The translations under genes were made by a program, and so were the position numbers. This document shows, piece after piece, positions 1 to 8,339 of a stretch of 64,000 bases of DNA. The notes under the pieces are model-generated. The model was not told the origin of the DNA. It saw nothing but the letters and a program-made list of their open reading frames with translations, and searched no databases. Every line of letters starts with the position of its first letter. Position 1 is the first letter of the stretch. The stretch is from G965205525 sp965205525 (GTDB lineage Bacteria; Pseudomonadota; Gammaproteobacteria; JABABF01), in NCBI GenBank assembly GCA_965205525.1, contig OZ242171.1, positions 124,001 through 188,000 of the forward strand. The letters are read 5' to 3'.

Positions 1-390
1 CAGCAGGGCAGGCGTGTTGGGCATGCAGCGCACTATGGGCAGGGTATCATCTCCCAGCCATTCGCCTATGCGGGCCACGGGTACGCCGGCGACAATGGAT
101 ACCAGCAGCGGGCGCTCCCGGCGCAGTCTTGCCGCCAGCGGCTGGAGAACTCCCTGCAGCACATCGGGCTTGACGGCCAGCACCAGGCTATCCGCTTCCG
201 ACAGGGCTTCTGCATTGTTCCGGGTTGTTTTGACCCCGGGCGCCTCGGCGCGCAGCTGTGCCAGCGCCCCCGGCGCCGGGTCGGCGACGGTGATGTTTTC
301 GGCTTTCAGCTTCTGCCGGATCAGCCCGCTGACAAGGGCCGTGGCCATGTGGCCGCCGCCGATAAAACCGAGTTTTATTGTATTTTCCAC
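1..390 (-). CDS. proC: Pyrroline-5-carboxylate reductase, N-terminal part (cut by window edge)
   Basis: Last step of proline synthesis: NAD(P)H-dependent reduction of pyrroline-5-carboxylate in the cytosol. The reverse strand from a GTG at 388-390 reads without stops to the edge, giving 130 residues of a protein normally about 270 long. The N-terminus has the Rossmann nucleotide loop GFIGGGHMA. Further on come LAVKPDVL and the family signature CMPNTPA just before the edge. The GTG is chosen because it places the loop at the usual distance from the start and leaves a short gap to the preceding thioredoxin-like gene. The link with yggS upstream matches the common yggS-proC pairing in proteobacteria. 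The 3' half is outside the window. Confidence 0.9.
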   Translation of the reverse strand, partial: MENTIKLGFIGGGHMATALVSGLIRQKLKAENITVADPAPGALAQLRAEAPGVKTTRNNAEALSEADSLVLAVKPDVLQGVLQPLAARLRRERPLLVSIVAGVPVARIGEWLGDDTLPIVRCMPNTPALL

Positions 391-409
391 GATGCTGTTC
401 TCTCTGCCT

Positions 410-976
410 TTATTTGCTCTGCGCTTTCCATTTTATGTTGCAGCCCATGCTGGGCACCTGATCTTCCGTCACCTCTCGTCCTTCTAGCACACGGTCCAGG
501 GCCCGGCGCAGCACACTGCCGTCCGTCGGTATGTCGTTGCCCGGGCTGGATTCATCAAACCGCCCTCTGTATACGCAGTGGAGGCTGGCATCAAATAGGA
601 AGAGATCCGGCGTGCAGGCGGCACGGTAGGCCCGTGCGACATTCTGGCTTGCGTCGTACAGATAGGGGAAGGGGTAGCTCTTTTCCTTAGCGCGCCTGCC
701 CATCTGCTCCGGGCTGTCATCGGGGTAGGCCTCTGCGTCATTGGCGGAGATAGCCGCAATGCCGATGTCGGAAGTGCGGTAGTCGTGCCCCAGGGCGAGC
801 AGCCCTTCTTCAATGTGCAGCACATAGGGGCAGTGGTTGCAGATGAACATGACCAGCAGACCCGCTGGACCTCGGCAGTCGTCACGGCGGACGGTGCGCC
901 CGCTCGCTGTATCCGGCAGGCTGAAATCCGGGGCAGGAGTTCCCAGCGGCATCATGTTGGAGGGAGTAAGAGCCAT
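410..976 (-). CDS. Thioredoxin-fold protein of the AhpC/TSA-redoxin type
   Basis: A 188-residue cytosolic protein with no signal peptide. The N-terminus (LGTPAPDFSLPDT) is the typical start of AhpC/TSA or redoxin domains. A CNHCPYV motif near residue 50 supplies a CXXC redox pair, followed by a cis-Pro-like loop CTPDLFLFD. This layout is typical of the 'thioredoxin family protein' group of 180-190 residues, whose substrate is unknown. The ATG at 974-976 puts the redoxin start at residue 9. It lies between yggS and proC, probably in the same transcript. A peroxiredoxin role is possible, but the CXXC argues for a thiol-disulfide oxidoreductase. Confidence 0.8.
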   Translation of the reverse strand: MALTPSNMMPLGTPAPDFSLPDTASGRTVRRDDCRGPAGLLVMFICNHCPYVLHIEEGLLALGHDYRTSDIGIAAISANDAEAYPDDSPEQMGRRAKEKSYPFPYLYDASQNVARAYRAACTPDLFLFDASLHCVYRGRFDESSPGNDIPTDGSVLRRALDRVLEGREVTEDQVPSMGCNIKWKAQSK

Positions 977-1017
977 GCTGCGTCCTGTCGGGGGGAAGGG
1001 GGATGGTGCGAACAGAA

Positions 1018-1725
1018 TTATAACTGCCTGCCCGAGCGGGGTCCGAAGATGCCCGTGCCGATGCGCAGCAGGGTGGCGCCCTCCCGGACTGCGCTCTCCA
1101 AGTCTGCCGACATGCCCATGGACAGGGTATCCATCTGCGGGTGCTCTCGGCGCAGTGCTGCAAAACACTCTGCTGCACGGCGAAAGTGCTTCGCCATCGC
1201 ATCCGGCTCCGCTGCCGGCGGCGGCAGGGCCATCAGTCCCCGCAGCCGCAGACGGGGCAGCAGAGCTGTCTCTGCTGCCAGCTCTGCCAGCGCCTCTGGA
1301 GCAGCGCCGGATTTCCAAGGCTCGTTTCCCAGCTGTAGCTGCAGGCAGACCGACAGCGGCGGCAGCTCCGCCGGCCGGCCATCACTGAGACGCTGCGCAA
1401 TGCGGGGGCGGTCTACGCTGTGCACCCAGTCAAAGCGGCTGGCGATGGCGCGGGTTTTGTTTGACTGGATAGTGCCGATGAAATGCCAGCGAAGGGGCAG
1501 GTCTGCCAGTGCTTCCATCTTCTCCAGCGCCTCCTGCAGGTAGTTCTCGCCGAAGTGCAGAAGGTTGAGGCGGCAGGCGGCCCGCAGGGCCAGGGCGGGC
1601 TGCGCCTTGCTGACGGCGAGCAGCTGCACCGTCTCCGGGGCGCGTCCGGCGGCCTTGGCGGCTCGCCTTATCCGAGCCTGCACTTGGGCGATGCGTGTCG
1701 CCAGCGCCTCTTCATCGGAGTTCAC
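1018..1725 (-). CDS. yggS: PLP homeostasis protein, YggS/PROSC family
   Basis: A 235-residue PLP-binding alanine-racemase-fold protein that buffers pyridoxal phosphate and influences amino-acid pools; it has no known catalytic activity. Visible family features are LLAVSKAQP (the Schiff-base lysine in SK), HFGENYLQE, LRWHFIGTIQSNK and the C-terminal LSMGMSADLESAVREGATLLRIGTGIFG blocks. A longer reading frame runs upstream, but the GTG at 1723-1725 overlaps the ruvX stop (GTGA) and gives the usual family length. It is the third gene of a minus-strand run after gshB and ruvX, and lies upstream of the thioredoxin-like gene and proC. Confidence 0.92.
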   Translation of the reverse strand: MNSDEEALATRIAQVQARIRRAAKAAGRAPETVQLLAVSKAQPALALRAACRLNLLHFGENYLQEALEKMEALADLPLRWHFIGTIQSNKTRAIASRFDWVHSVDRPRIAQRLSDGRPAELPPLSVCLQLQLGNEPWKSGAAPEALAELAAETALLPRLRLRGLMALPPPAAEPDAMAKHFRRAAECFAALRREHPQMDTLSMGMSADLESAVREGATLLRIGTGIFGPRSGRQL

Positions 1726-2156
1726 CGCCCGTCTCCGGTGCGGGCCTGCTCCTCGGCGAACCAGCTTTCCAGCACCAGGCGGGCGGCGGCACTGTCCAGA
1801 CTGCGTTTGCGGCTGCCTGCCAGCTGCTGCCGTGCTTCCTCGGTGCTCAGACGCTCGTCCATCATCTCGCAGGGAAGACGAAAGCGTTTTCCCAAGGTCC
1901 GGGCAAAGCGGCGTGCCCGGTGGGCCATCCTGCTTTCTGTGCCGTCCATATTGAGCGGCAGTCCCACCACCAGCAGTGCTGGCTGCCATTCCCGAATGAG
2001 TGCTTCTGCTGTCGCCCAATTCGGCACGCCGTGCCGGGCGGAGAGGGGGGAAAGCTCACCCGCCTGACCGGTAACCTCCTGTCCGGCTGCCACACCGATG
2101 ACAGAGAGGCCGAAATCAAAGGCCAGCACGGTGCGCGGGCGCATTGTCTCACTCAT
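1722..2156 (-). CDS. ruvX: Pre-16S rRNA nuclease / RuvX (YqgF) RNase H-fold protein
   Basis: A 144-residue protein of the YqgF family, an RNase H-fold nuclease linked to 5' processing of 16S rRNA and historically called a putative Holliday-junction resolvase. The first acidic motif is VLAFDFGLSVIGVA. The second block is LLVVGLPLNMDGTES. The third is MMDERLSTEEA. The fourth is LDSAAARLVLESW. The start ATG overlaps the gshB stop (ATGA), and its stop overlaps the yggS GTG, so the three genes are translationally coupled. In many gammaproteobacteria yqgE lies between gshB and ruvX; it is missing here. Confidence 0.93.
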   Translation of the reverse strand: MSETMRPRTVLAFDFGLSVIGVAAGQEVTGQAGELSPLSARHGVPNWATAEALIREWQPALLVVGLPLNMDGTESRMAHRARRFARTLGKRFRLPCEMMDERLSTEEARQQLAGSRKRSLDSAAARLVLESWFAEEQARTGDGR

Positions 2157-3106
2157 GAGGCGGCGATTTTCTCTGCGATGCAGTCCAGCAGCTGTCCTCC
2201 GATATCCAGGTTGCAGGCCGCATCCAGCTCGCGGATGCAGGTGGGGCTGGTGATGTTGATCTCGGTCAGGTGCTCGCCGATCACATCCAGACCGGCGAAG
2301 AGCAGGCCCCGCTCCCGCAGCTCTGCTCCCACCCGGGCGGCGATCTCTCTGTCCTTTGCGCTGAGGGGGCGCTCCTCGCCGCGCCCGCCGGCGGCCAGGT
2401 TGCCGCGAAAATCATTCTCCGCCGGTATGCGTGCCAGCAGTCGGGGCACCGGCTCGCCATTGATGAGCAGAATGCGCTTATCCCCGTCTTGAATCTCCGG
2501 CAGATAGCGCTGCACCATGATCGGGTACAGGCCTTCTTCGCTGAGAGACTGGATGATGACATTCAGATTGGCACCGTCCTCCTGCACCCGGAACACACCG
2601 CGCCCGCCCATGCCGTGCAGGGGTTTTAGCACGATGTCTCGGTGCGCGGCGTGAAAGTCGCGAATGTCCCTAGTGTCACAGCTGACCAGAAGCGGCGGGC
2701 AGTGCTCCGGGAAAGAGGTGATGAACAGTTTCTCGTTGCAGTCTCGCAGGCTCTGCGGTTCGTTCACCACCAGCACGTCTTCTCGCTGCATCGCTTCCAG
2801 CAGGAGGGTGGTGTAAAGGTAGGAGCGGTCCACCGGCGGGTCCAGGCGCATCAGCACCACATCCAGCTCCCTGGCCGGACGTCGCCGGCGGCGATTCTCT
2901 AGGGTGAACCATTGCAAAGGGTTGTCAAACACTTGCAGCTGCCGCGTATAGACTTCGGGCCGGTCCGCCAGAAGCAAATCCTGGCGCTCCATGTAATGCA
3001 GCTCCCAGCCCCGGGATTGGGCTGCCAGGAGCATGGCGAGGGTGCTGTCTTTTTTGGGATTGATGGAGCCTATGGGATCCATCACCACACCGATGCGAAT
3101 ACTCAT
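2153..3106 (-). CDS. gshB: Glutathione synthetase
   Basis: ATP-grasp ligase joining gamma-glutamylcysteine and glycine to make glutathione. The protein has 317 residues, close to the usual 315-320. It begins MSIRIGVVMDPIGSINPKKD, the typical GshB N-terminus. It contains LKPLHGMGGRGVFRV (ATP-grasp glycine-rich loop), GDKRILLINGEPVPR, and the C-terminal VIGEHLTEINITSPTCIREL metal/ATP block. An upstream in-frame extension exists, but the ATG at 3104-3106 fits the family. It is 85 bp downstream of argH, and its stop overlaps the ruvX start. Its presence implies a glutathione-based thiol system; gshA is not in the window. Confidence 0.95.
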   Translation of the reverse strand: MSIRIGVVMDPIGSINPKKDSTLAMLLAAQSRGWELHYMERQDLLLADRPEVYTRQLQVFDNPLQWFTLENRRRRRPARELDVVLMRLDPPVDRSYLYTTLLLEAMQREDVLVVNEPQSLRDCNEKLFITSFPEHCPPLLVSCDTRDIRDFHAAHRDIVLKPLHGMGGRGVFRVQEDGANLNVIIQSLSEEGLYPIMVQRYLPEIQDGDKRILLINGEPVPRLLARIPAENDFRGNLAAGGRGEERPLSAKDREIAARVGAELRERGLLFAGLDVIGEHLTEINITSPTCIRELDAACNLDIGGQLLDCIAEKIAAS

Positions 3107-3191
3107 CTGCAACCCTCGGTGCTGTCCGGCGGAGCCGGAGGGCGGTTTGTGGGGTGCGCACCCTGGGGGGTGCTGCGCCCGCGCCGGGCCT

Positions 3192-4595
3192 TCATTTTTG
3201 TCTGCCGATTTTCTCGCGCGCCTGCAGAACGGCTTTTCGCACTGCCTCCGGCGCCGGGCCGCCGGGGTGCGCATGGCGATGCATGGCGCCCTCCGGATGC
3301 AGCAGTTTGAGCACGTCTTCGTCAATTTCTGCGCTGAAAATTTGCAGCTCTTCCAGGCTGAGCTCCGGCAATTGCTTGCCCTCTGCAATGGCCTTTGCCA
3401 CCGCCTGTCCGGTAATTTCGTGGGCATCCCGGAAGGGCACGCCCTTTGTCACCAGGTAGTCTGCCAGCTCGGTGGCGGTGGCATAGCCCTGCTCCACGGC
3501 CTCGCGCATTGCATCCCGGTTTATCTGCAGAGCCCCCAGCAGTCCTCGCAGAACGCCAAGGCAGCCCCGCAGGGTGTCAACACTATCAAACAGCGGCTCC
3601 TTGTCCTCCTGGTTGTCCCGGTTATAGGCTAGGGGCTGTCCCTTCAGAAGAGTCAGCAGTGCCACCAGGTCACCCAGCACACGCCCGGCCTTGCCCCGAA
3701 TCAGCTCCGGCACATCCGGGTTTTTTTTCTGCGGCATGATGGAGGAGCCGGTGCAGAAGCGATCCGGCAGTTCAACAAAACCAAACCGGGGCGAGCACCA
3801 CAGCACCAGCTCTTCGCCCATGCGCGATAAGTGCACCATCAGCAGTGCCGCCGTCGCCACGAATTCCACGGCGAAATCCCGATCGCTCACCGCATCCAGC
3901 GAGTTTTCAAAAGCCCTTTCAAAGCCCAGCAGCTCTGCGGTGAAAGCCGGGTCCACCGGATGGGAGCTGCCCGCTAGGGCGGCAGCGCCCAAGGGCGAGA
4001 CGTTGATGCGCTTTCGGCAGTCCGCCAGCCGCTCCCGGTCCCGCTCCAGCATTGCATTCCAGGCCAGCATGTGGTGACCAAAACTTATCGGCTGGGCTAC
4101 CTGCAAGTGCGTGTAGCCGGGCATGACCGTCTCTGCCTCCTGCTCGGCCAAGTTCAGCAGCACCTCCTGCACCTCCCGTACCAGGCCGCTGATTTCATCG
4201 CTCGCTTCCCGCAGATAAAGCCGCATATCCACGGCCACCTGGTCGTTGCGTGAGCGGGCCGTGTGCAGCTTTTTACCGGTCTCCCCGATGCGCTCCACCA
4301 GTGCGGATTCAATGTTCATATGAACATCTTCCAGCTCTGGGCGCCAAGTGAAGCTGCCGCTTTCAATCTCCTCGCGGATCTGCTGCAGACCGCTCTGAAT
4401 CTGCTGGTGCTCCTCCGTGCTCAGCAGGCCCACCCGGTGCAGCATCTCGGCATGGGCCAGGGAGCCCCGAATGTCCTGCCGGTACAGGCGCCGGTCCAGG
4501 TGCACCGAGGCGGTGAACGCTTCCACCGCGCTGTCGGTCTCTTCGCCGAAGCGACCGCCCCAGGGCTTGGTGCCGCTTTTCGCCTTGCCTTTCAT
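3192..4595 (-). CDS. argH: Argininosuccinate lyase
   Basis: Final step of arginine synthesis: argininosuccinate is split to arginine and fumarate. The protein has 467 residues, normal length. It starts with KPWGGRFGEETD, carries LHTARSRNDQVAVDMRL and GYTHLQVAQP, and has the fumarase/aspartase-superfamily signature GSSIMPQKKNPD, whose serine loop is catalytic. The ATG at 4593-4595 is chosen over an upstream extension because the family starts just before WGGRF. It is divergent from hemC, as in Pseudomonas. A TATAAT box lies about 30 bp upstream. It is the promoter-proximal gene of the argH-gshB-ruvX-yggS run. Confidence 0.96.
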   Translation of the reverse strand: MKGKAKSGTKPWGGRFGEETDSAVEAFTASVHLDRRLYRQDIRGSLAHAEMLHRVGLLSTEEHQQIQSGLQQIREEIESGSFTWRPELEDVHMNIESALVERIGETGKKLHTARSRNDQVAVDMRLYLREASDEISGLVREVQEVLLNLAEQEAETVMPGYTHLQVAQPISFGHHMLAWNAMLERDRERLADCRKRINVSPLGAAALAGSSHPVDPAFTAELLGFERAFENSLDAVSDRDFAVEFVATAALLMVHLSRMGEELVLWCSPRFGFVELPDRFCTGSSIMPQKKNPDVPELIRGKAGRVLGDLVALLTLLKGQPLAYNRDNQEDKEPLFDSVDTLRGCLGVLRGLLGALQINRDAMREAVEQGYATATELADYLVTKGVPFRDAHEITGQAVAKAIAEGKQLPELSLEELQIFSAEIDEDVLKLLHPEGAMHRHAHPGGPAPEAVRKAVLQAREKIGRQK

Positions 4596-4626
4596 CAGGA
4601 TATAAAAACACAGAGAATAGCCGCGG

Positions 4627-4632
4627 ATTATA
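4627..4632 (-). promoter_or_regulatory. Possible -10 box for argH
   Basis: A perfect TATAAT on the minus strand lies 31 bp before the argH ATG, giving a predicted start near 4620 and a leader of about 25 nt. I see no good -35 hexamer at 16-18 bp, so it may need an activator or be fortuitous. The remaining argH-hemC divergent gap (4596-4888) shows no further clear site or gene. Confidence 0.35.
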
Positions 4633-4888
4633 GCCTTAGCTTCCCGCAATGCCCTGTGACAGCGAGCTCCGATGTGACAGTGCGGATAACGGTGCGGTGA
4701 TTGCAGGCAGACATGCAACCGCTTATCCGGCGTAATTCATGGCAGCGGGTTCCGGCAGAGATTGGGTGATATGGGGCTGGGGAGAGACGATGGTCAAAAG
4801 CGGGCAGGAGAGTGAATGGCGTATGCTTAAAAGAGATGAAAGACCGCCTGCTGCTCGCCTATTTTGTGTTTTCCTGTAAATATTCTGC

Positions 4889-5827
4889 TTGTCTCCAGTG
4901 CCGACACTTCGCCTAGCCACCCGCAGCAGCACTTTGGCCCTGTGCCAGGCGGAGCTGGTGCGGAGCTCACTGCTGGCGGCGCATCCCGGTCTGTCGGTGG
5001 AGCTGGTGCCGTTGATGACTAGCGGTGACCGGGCCAAGGGGACTTCCCTGGCGGCGCTTGGCGGCAAGGGGCTGTTCGTCAAGGAGCTGGAGCAGGCGCT
5101 CCTGGAGGGACATGCCGACCTCGCCGTGCATTCCATGAAGGATGTGCCCTCTGACTTGCCTCCTCCCTTTGCCATCGGTGCCGTCCTTGAGCGCGGCGAT
5201 GTGCGAGATGCGGTGCTCTCTCGGGAGGGAACCGGTCTCGCCGAGCTGCCGGACGGGGCCCGGGTGGCCTCCTCCAGCCTGCGTCGTCAATGCCAGCTGC
5301 TGGCTGTGCGGCCGAAGCTCCGCTGGCAGCCGATGCGCGGCAATGTGCCCACCCGCCTGGCGAAGCTGGAGCAGGGCGAGTGCGATGTGCTGGTGCTGGC
5401 TGTCATCGGTCTGCAGCGTCTTCAGCGGATGGAGTGTGTCACCGAGTGCATAGAGCCCTCTGTCTGCCTGCCGGCAGCAGGGCAGGGTGCTCTGGCGATT
5501 GAAATTCTGCAGGACAGCGAGCAGGCGCAGGCTTGGGCCGCTCCTCTTCACCATGAACCTGCGGGCACCTGCGTGACGGCAGAGCGAGCCCTGTGCCGGC
5601 ATCTCGGTGCGGACTGCGAAGCCCCTCTGGGGGCCCTTGCCGAAATCCTTCCGGAGGGGGGCCTCCGGCTGCGGGCAGCGGTCGGCAGTCCGGACGGCCG
5701 CCGCCTGCTGCGGGCCGAGCAGCGGGGGGCGGCGACGTCACCTGAGCGCTTAGGCTGTGAGCTCGCGCAGGAATTGTTGGAAAATGGGGCTGGAGATTTT
5801 CCCGGCATCAGAGGCGTGCAGACATGA
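4889..5827 (+). CDS. hemC: Porphobilinogen deaminase (hydroxymethylbilane synthase)
   Basis: Condenses four porphobilinogen units into hydroxymethylbilane for haem and sirohaem. The protein has about 312 residues. LRLATRSSTLAL is the family N-terminus, followed by GGKGLFVKELEQALL, DLAVHSMKDVP, ASSSLRRQCQL and PAAGQGALAIE. The dipyrromethane-attachment cysteine is in ADCEAPLGA. The reading frame can start at TTG 4889 or GTG 4898; neither has a strong ribosome binding site and both are possible. The stop overlaps the hemD ATG (ATGA). The divergent position to argH and the hemC-hemD pair are conserved in related gammaproteobacteria. hemX and hemY, which often follow, are absent. Confidence 0.95.
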   Translation: MSPVPTLRLATRSSTLALCQAELVRSSLLAAHPGLSVELVPLMTSGDRAKGTSLAALGGKGLFVKELEQALLEGHADLAVHSMKDVPSDLPPPFAIGAVLERGDVRDAVLSREGTGLAELPDGARVASSSLRRQCQLLAVRPKLRWQPMRGNVPTRLAKLEQGECDVLVLAVIGLQRLQRMECVTECIEPSVCLPAAGQGALAIEILQDSEQAQAWAAPLHHEPAGTCVTAERALCRHLGADCEAPLGALAEILPEGGLRLRAAVGSPDGRRLLRAEQRGAATSPERLGCELAQELLENGAGDFPGIRGVQT

Positions 5828-6603
5828 CAGAAGCCGAAGAGACGCTACACGGGCGCTGTGTGCTAGTCACTCGGCCCGCGGACCAGGCAGAAAAATTAAT
5901 TGCCCTGATCAAAACTCGGGGGGGAGATGCAATACATATCCCGGCCTTGGCTGTTGAGTCCCTGGAGCCGGATTCCCTGATTCCTGCCATCGCCCTGATG
6001 CGGCAGCTGCACACTTTCCAGCACGTGGTGTTTATCAGTTTCAATGCCGTGCGCTTCGGCTTGGACTTGATCAGAAAACATCGCGGTGACCTGTCCGGCA
6101 TGCCCTCCTGCTATGCCGTGGGTCCCGTCACTGCCGCCGCCCTGCGGGAGGCAGACATTGAGGTGACAGTGCCGTCTGGCGCTGCGGGCAGCGAGGAACT
6201 GGCGGCACTGTCGTCGCTGCAGTCACTGGAGGGGCAGCGGGTCCTGATATTCCGCGGCATCAATGGTCGCGAAGACTTGGCAGAGACACTGGGCGAAAAG
6301 GGTGCAGAAGTGCGCTATTGCGAGGTATACCGCCGCACTTGTCCGAAAAATAGCGGCCCGCTGCTGCGCGCTGCGCTGCAGGAGGGACAGGTGGATGCAG
6401 TCATCGCCGCTAGCATTGAAACCTTGAACAATCTCCTGGTGCTGGCGGGCGGCGAGGCGGATACGCTGCGCAGCCTGCCTATATGCGTGTTCGGCGAGCG
6501 CATGGCGGTCCGGGCGAGACAGAGCCGCTGCACTCGGGTCATACAGGCACAAAGCGGTGACAGCGAAGCCATGGTGGATGTGCTGGCGACGGCCTTGGCG
6601 TGA
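5824..6603 (+). CDS. hemD: Uroporphyrinogen-III synthase
   Basis: Cyclises hydroxymethylbilane with inversion of ring D to uroporphyrinogen III. The 259-residue protein has the weakly conserved HemD pattern. VLVTRPADQAEKLIALI and IPALAVESLEP lie in the first half. VVFISFNAVRFGLDLI follows. The second domain has VLIFRGINGREDLAETL, EVRYCEVYRRTCP and a VDAVIAASIETLNNLL block, the serine/threonine-rich helix start typical of the family. It is translationally coupled to hemC by ATGA. Sequence conservation in this family is low, but position and motifs make the call firm. Confidence 0.92.
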   Translation: MTEAEETLHGRCVLVTRPADQAEKLIALIKTRGGDAIHIPALAVESLEPDSLIPAIALMRQLHTFQHVVFISFNAVRFGLDLIRKHRGDLSGMPSCYAVGPVTAAALREADIEVTVPSGAAGSEELAALSSLQSLEGQRVLIFRGINGREDLAETLGEKGAEVRYCEVYRRTCPKNSGPLLRAALQEGQVDAVIAASIETLNNLLVLAGGEADTLRSLPICVFGERMAVRARQSRCTRVIQAQSGDSEAMVDVLATALA

Positions 6604-6715
6604 AGTTGACGGGCGCAGGTTTCAAGCCTGATCGAAGTACTGTTCACCGGTGAGCGGGCGTGCCCGCAAGCCGATCGGCGTATAAGTCCGTTTTATTTTT
6701 ATTCTCCCCGCCGGA

Positions 6716-6742
6716 CGGCACGCTGGTCGCGCCGGATTTTTT
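6716..6742 (+). terminator. Probable rho-independent terminator after hemD
   Basis: An imperfect hairpin (CGGC paired with GCCG, then one mismatch and two more pairs, loop CTGGT) is followed by GA and six T residues. It ends at the rsmE stop codon. A second hairpin, GCGGG-CGTG-CCCGC, lies just upstream at 6653-6666. The two genes converge here, so a terminator is expected. Confidence 0.4.
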
Positions 6743-7472
6743 ATTGGGCACAGCCGTCCCCCCACAGGTATTGCAGCACGGTCAGTGCCGCCGCCGGCGC
6801 TGTCTCTGCCCGGAGTGTTCGCGGGCAGAGAGACCAGCCGTAAAAACCGCGATCTTTTGCCAATGCGATTTCTTGATTGCTGAACCCCCCTTCCGGGCCG
6901 CTTAGGAGAGCGCAGGAGCCGGGGCGGTCAGCGGGCAGGCTGCGGCTGGCATCCTGATGCAGCAGAAGCAGGCAATCTGACTGCACCTGGGCGACCCACT
7001 CTGTGAATTCTTGCGGCGCGTGCAGCAGCGGCAGCGCGGTGCGCCCGCTCTGCTCACAGGCGTGAATTATGATCTGCTGCCAGCGGTTCATGTGCCGCTC
7101 CTGCCGCCTTCCCAGAATCTTTACTTCAGAGCGCTCGCTTGAGAGGGGCGTGATTTCGTGCACACCGGTTTCCACCGCTTTTTGCACGGCCCAGTCCATG
7201 CGTTCGCCGCGGCTGAGAGCGAGTCCGAGGTGAGTGTGCAGGGAAGATTCCCGGTCTTCCTCTCTGTGCTCCCCCACCTTGACGACCGCTCGATTCCGAC
7301 CGAAAGAGACAAGATGCCCGCGATGCTCGCCGCCGCGGCCATCAAACAGCAGAACTTCAGCGCCCGCTGTCAGGCGCAGCACTCGGCTGAGCCGGTGCGC
7401 GGCTTCTACCTCCAAGGTGATGTTTTCACCAAGCTGCAGTGGCGCGCCGATATACAGACGGGGAATGCGCAC
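6741..7472 (-). CDS. rsmE: 16S rRNA (uracil1498-N3)-methyltransferase
   Basis: SPOUT-class methyltransferase that methylates U1498 of 16S rRNA using S-adenosylmethionine. From the GTG at 7470-7472 the protein has 243 residues, the same as the E. coli enzyme. It starts VRIPRLYIG, has an N-terminal PUA-like domain (HRLSRVLRL, VLLFDGRGGEH), and the C-terminal SPOUT knot motifs LLSGPEGGFSNQE and LCPRTLRAETAPAAALTVLQYLWG. The reading frame extends upstream into metF, but the GTG matches the family start. It is the last gene of the methyl-cycle operon, 16 bp after metF. Confidence 0.94.
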   Translation of the reverse strand: MRIPRLYIGAPLQLGENITLEVEAAHRLSRVLRLTAGAEVLLFDGRGGEHRGHLVSFGRNRAVVKVGEHREEDRESSLHTHLGLALSRGERMDWAVQKAVETGVHEITPLSSERSEVKILGRRQERHMNRWQQIIIHACEQSGRTALPLLHAPQEFTEWVAQVQSDCLLLLHQDASRSLPADRPGSCALLSGPEGGFSNQEIALAKDRGFYGWSLCPRTLRAETAPAAALTVLQYLWGDGCAQ

Positions 7473-7488
7473 AGCCTGCAAAATGCTC

Positions 7489-8322
7489 TCAGGATAGGCC
7501 CTGCAGCGCCTGCCAAATAGCACTCACAGGCTCGGACTGGTTCAGCGTGTAGAAGTGCAGTCCCGGCGCTCCCCCCTGCAAGAGACGGCTGCACAGGGCG
7601 GTGACGAACTCAATGCCGAAACGCCGCAGTTCCTCCTCCGAGGCGCAGTCATCCAGGCTGCGGTTCAGCCAGCGCGGGATCTCTGCACCGCACTTCGCCG
7701 CAAAGCGGCGCAGACCGTCCAAGCTGGTGATCGGCATAATGCCGGGATAGATGGGCTGGTGAATGCCCGCGGCACGGCAGCGTTCTGAGAAATAAAAATA
7801 AGCGTCGGCGTTGTAGAAGAACTGGGTGATGGCATTGTTTGCACCCGCATCCAGCTTCTCCTTGAGGAAAGCGATATCGCGGCGGTAGCTCTGCCCCTCC
7901 GGGTGCACCTCCGGGTAGGCGGCCACTTCAATTTCAAAATGATCTCCGCTGTGCTTGCGGATGAAAGTGATCATCTCAGCCGCCCGGCGCGGGTGGGGGG
8001 ATGCGCCTTCCGGAGCATCGCCGCGCAGGGCGACGATGCGGCGAATGCCTGCTTTTTGGTAGATGTCCAGCAGCTCCGAAATGCGCCGGTCATCATTGCC
8101 GCCGAAGGACAGGTGCGGTGCGACGGGAATCTTCCCGGCCTGAAGTGAGAGGGCCAAGTCCCGGGTGCCGTCCCGGGTTGAGCCGCCGGCCCCATAGGTG
8201 ATGGAAAAGAAATCTGGGTTCAGGGCGGCGAGGGCTTCTCGGGTTGCAGCGAGCTTTTCTTGTCCTTTTGCCTCTCGGGGCGGAAAGAACTCAAAGCTCA
8301 GGCGTGGCTGCTGCTCACTCAT
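7489..8322 (-). CDS. metF: 5,10-methylenetetrahydrofolate reductase
   Basis: FAD- and NADH-dependent reduction of methylene-THF to methyl-THF, which supplies the methyl group for methionine. The protein has 277 residues (family 275-300). It has LSFEFFPPR at the N-terminus, FFSITYGAGGSTRDGT, APHLSFGG, RIVALRGDAPEG (folate/FAD loop), AAYPEVHPEG, and ITQFFYNADAYFYF, the TIM-barrel signature. It lies 17 bp after ahcY within the operon ArsR-MTase, metK, ahcY, metF, rsmE, so regeneration of SAM is encoded as one unit. Confidence 0.96.
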   Translation of the reverse strand: MSEQQPRLSFEFFPPREAKGQEKLAATREALAALNPDFFSITYGAGGSTRDGTRDLALSLQAGKIPVAPHLSFGGNDDRRISELLDIYQKAGIRRIVALRGDAPEGASPHPRRAAEMITFIRKHSGDHFEIEVAAYPEVHPEGQSYRRDIAFLKEKLDAGANNAITQFFYNADAYFYFSERCRAAGIHQPIYPGIMPITSLDGLRRFAAKCGAEIPRWLNRSLDDCASEEELRRFGIEFVTALCSRLLQGGAPGLHFYTLNQSEPVSAIWQALQGLS

Positions 8323-8339
8323 GGCGGTGCCTGTCCCTG

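Noticed and set aside
785..1543. A 252-codon plus-strand frame near the left edge
   Set aside because: Antisense to yggS and the thioredoxin-like gene, both of which have clear family motifs.
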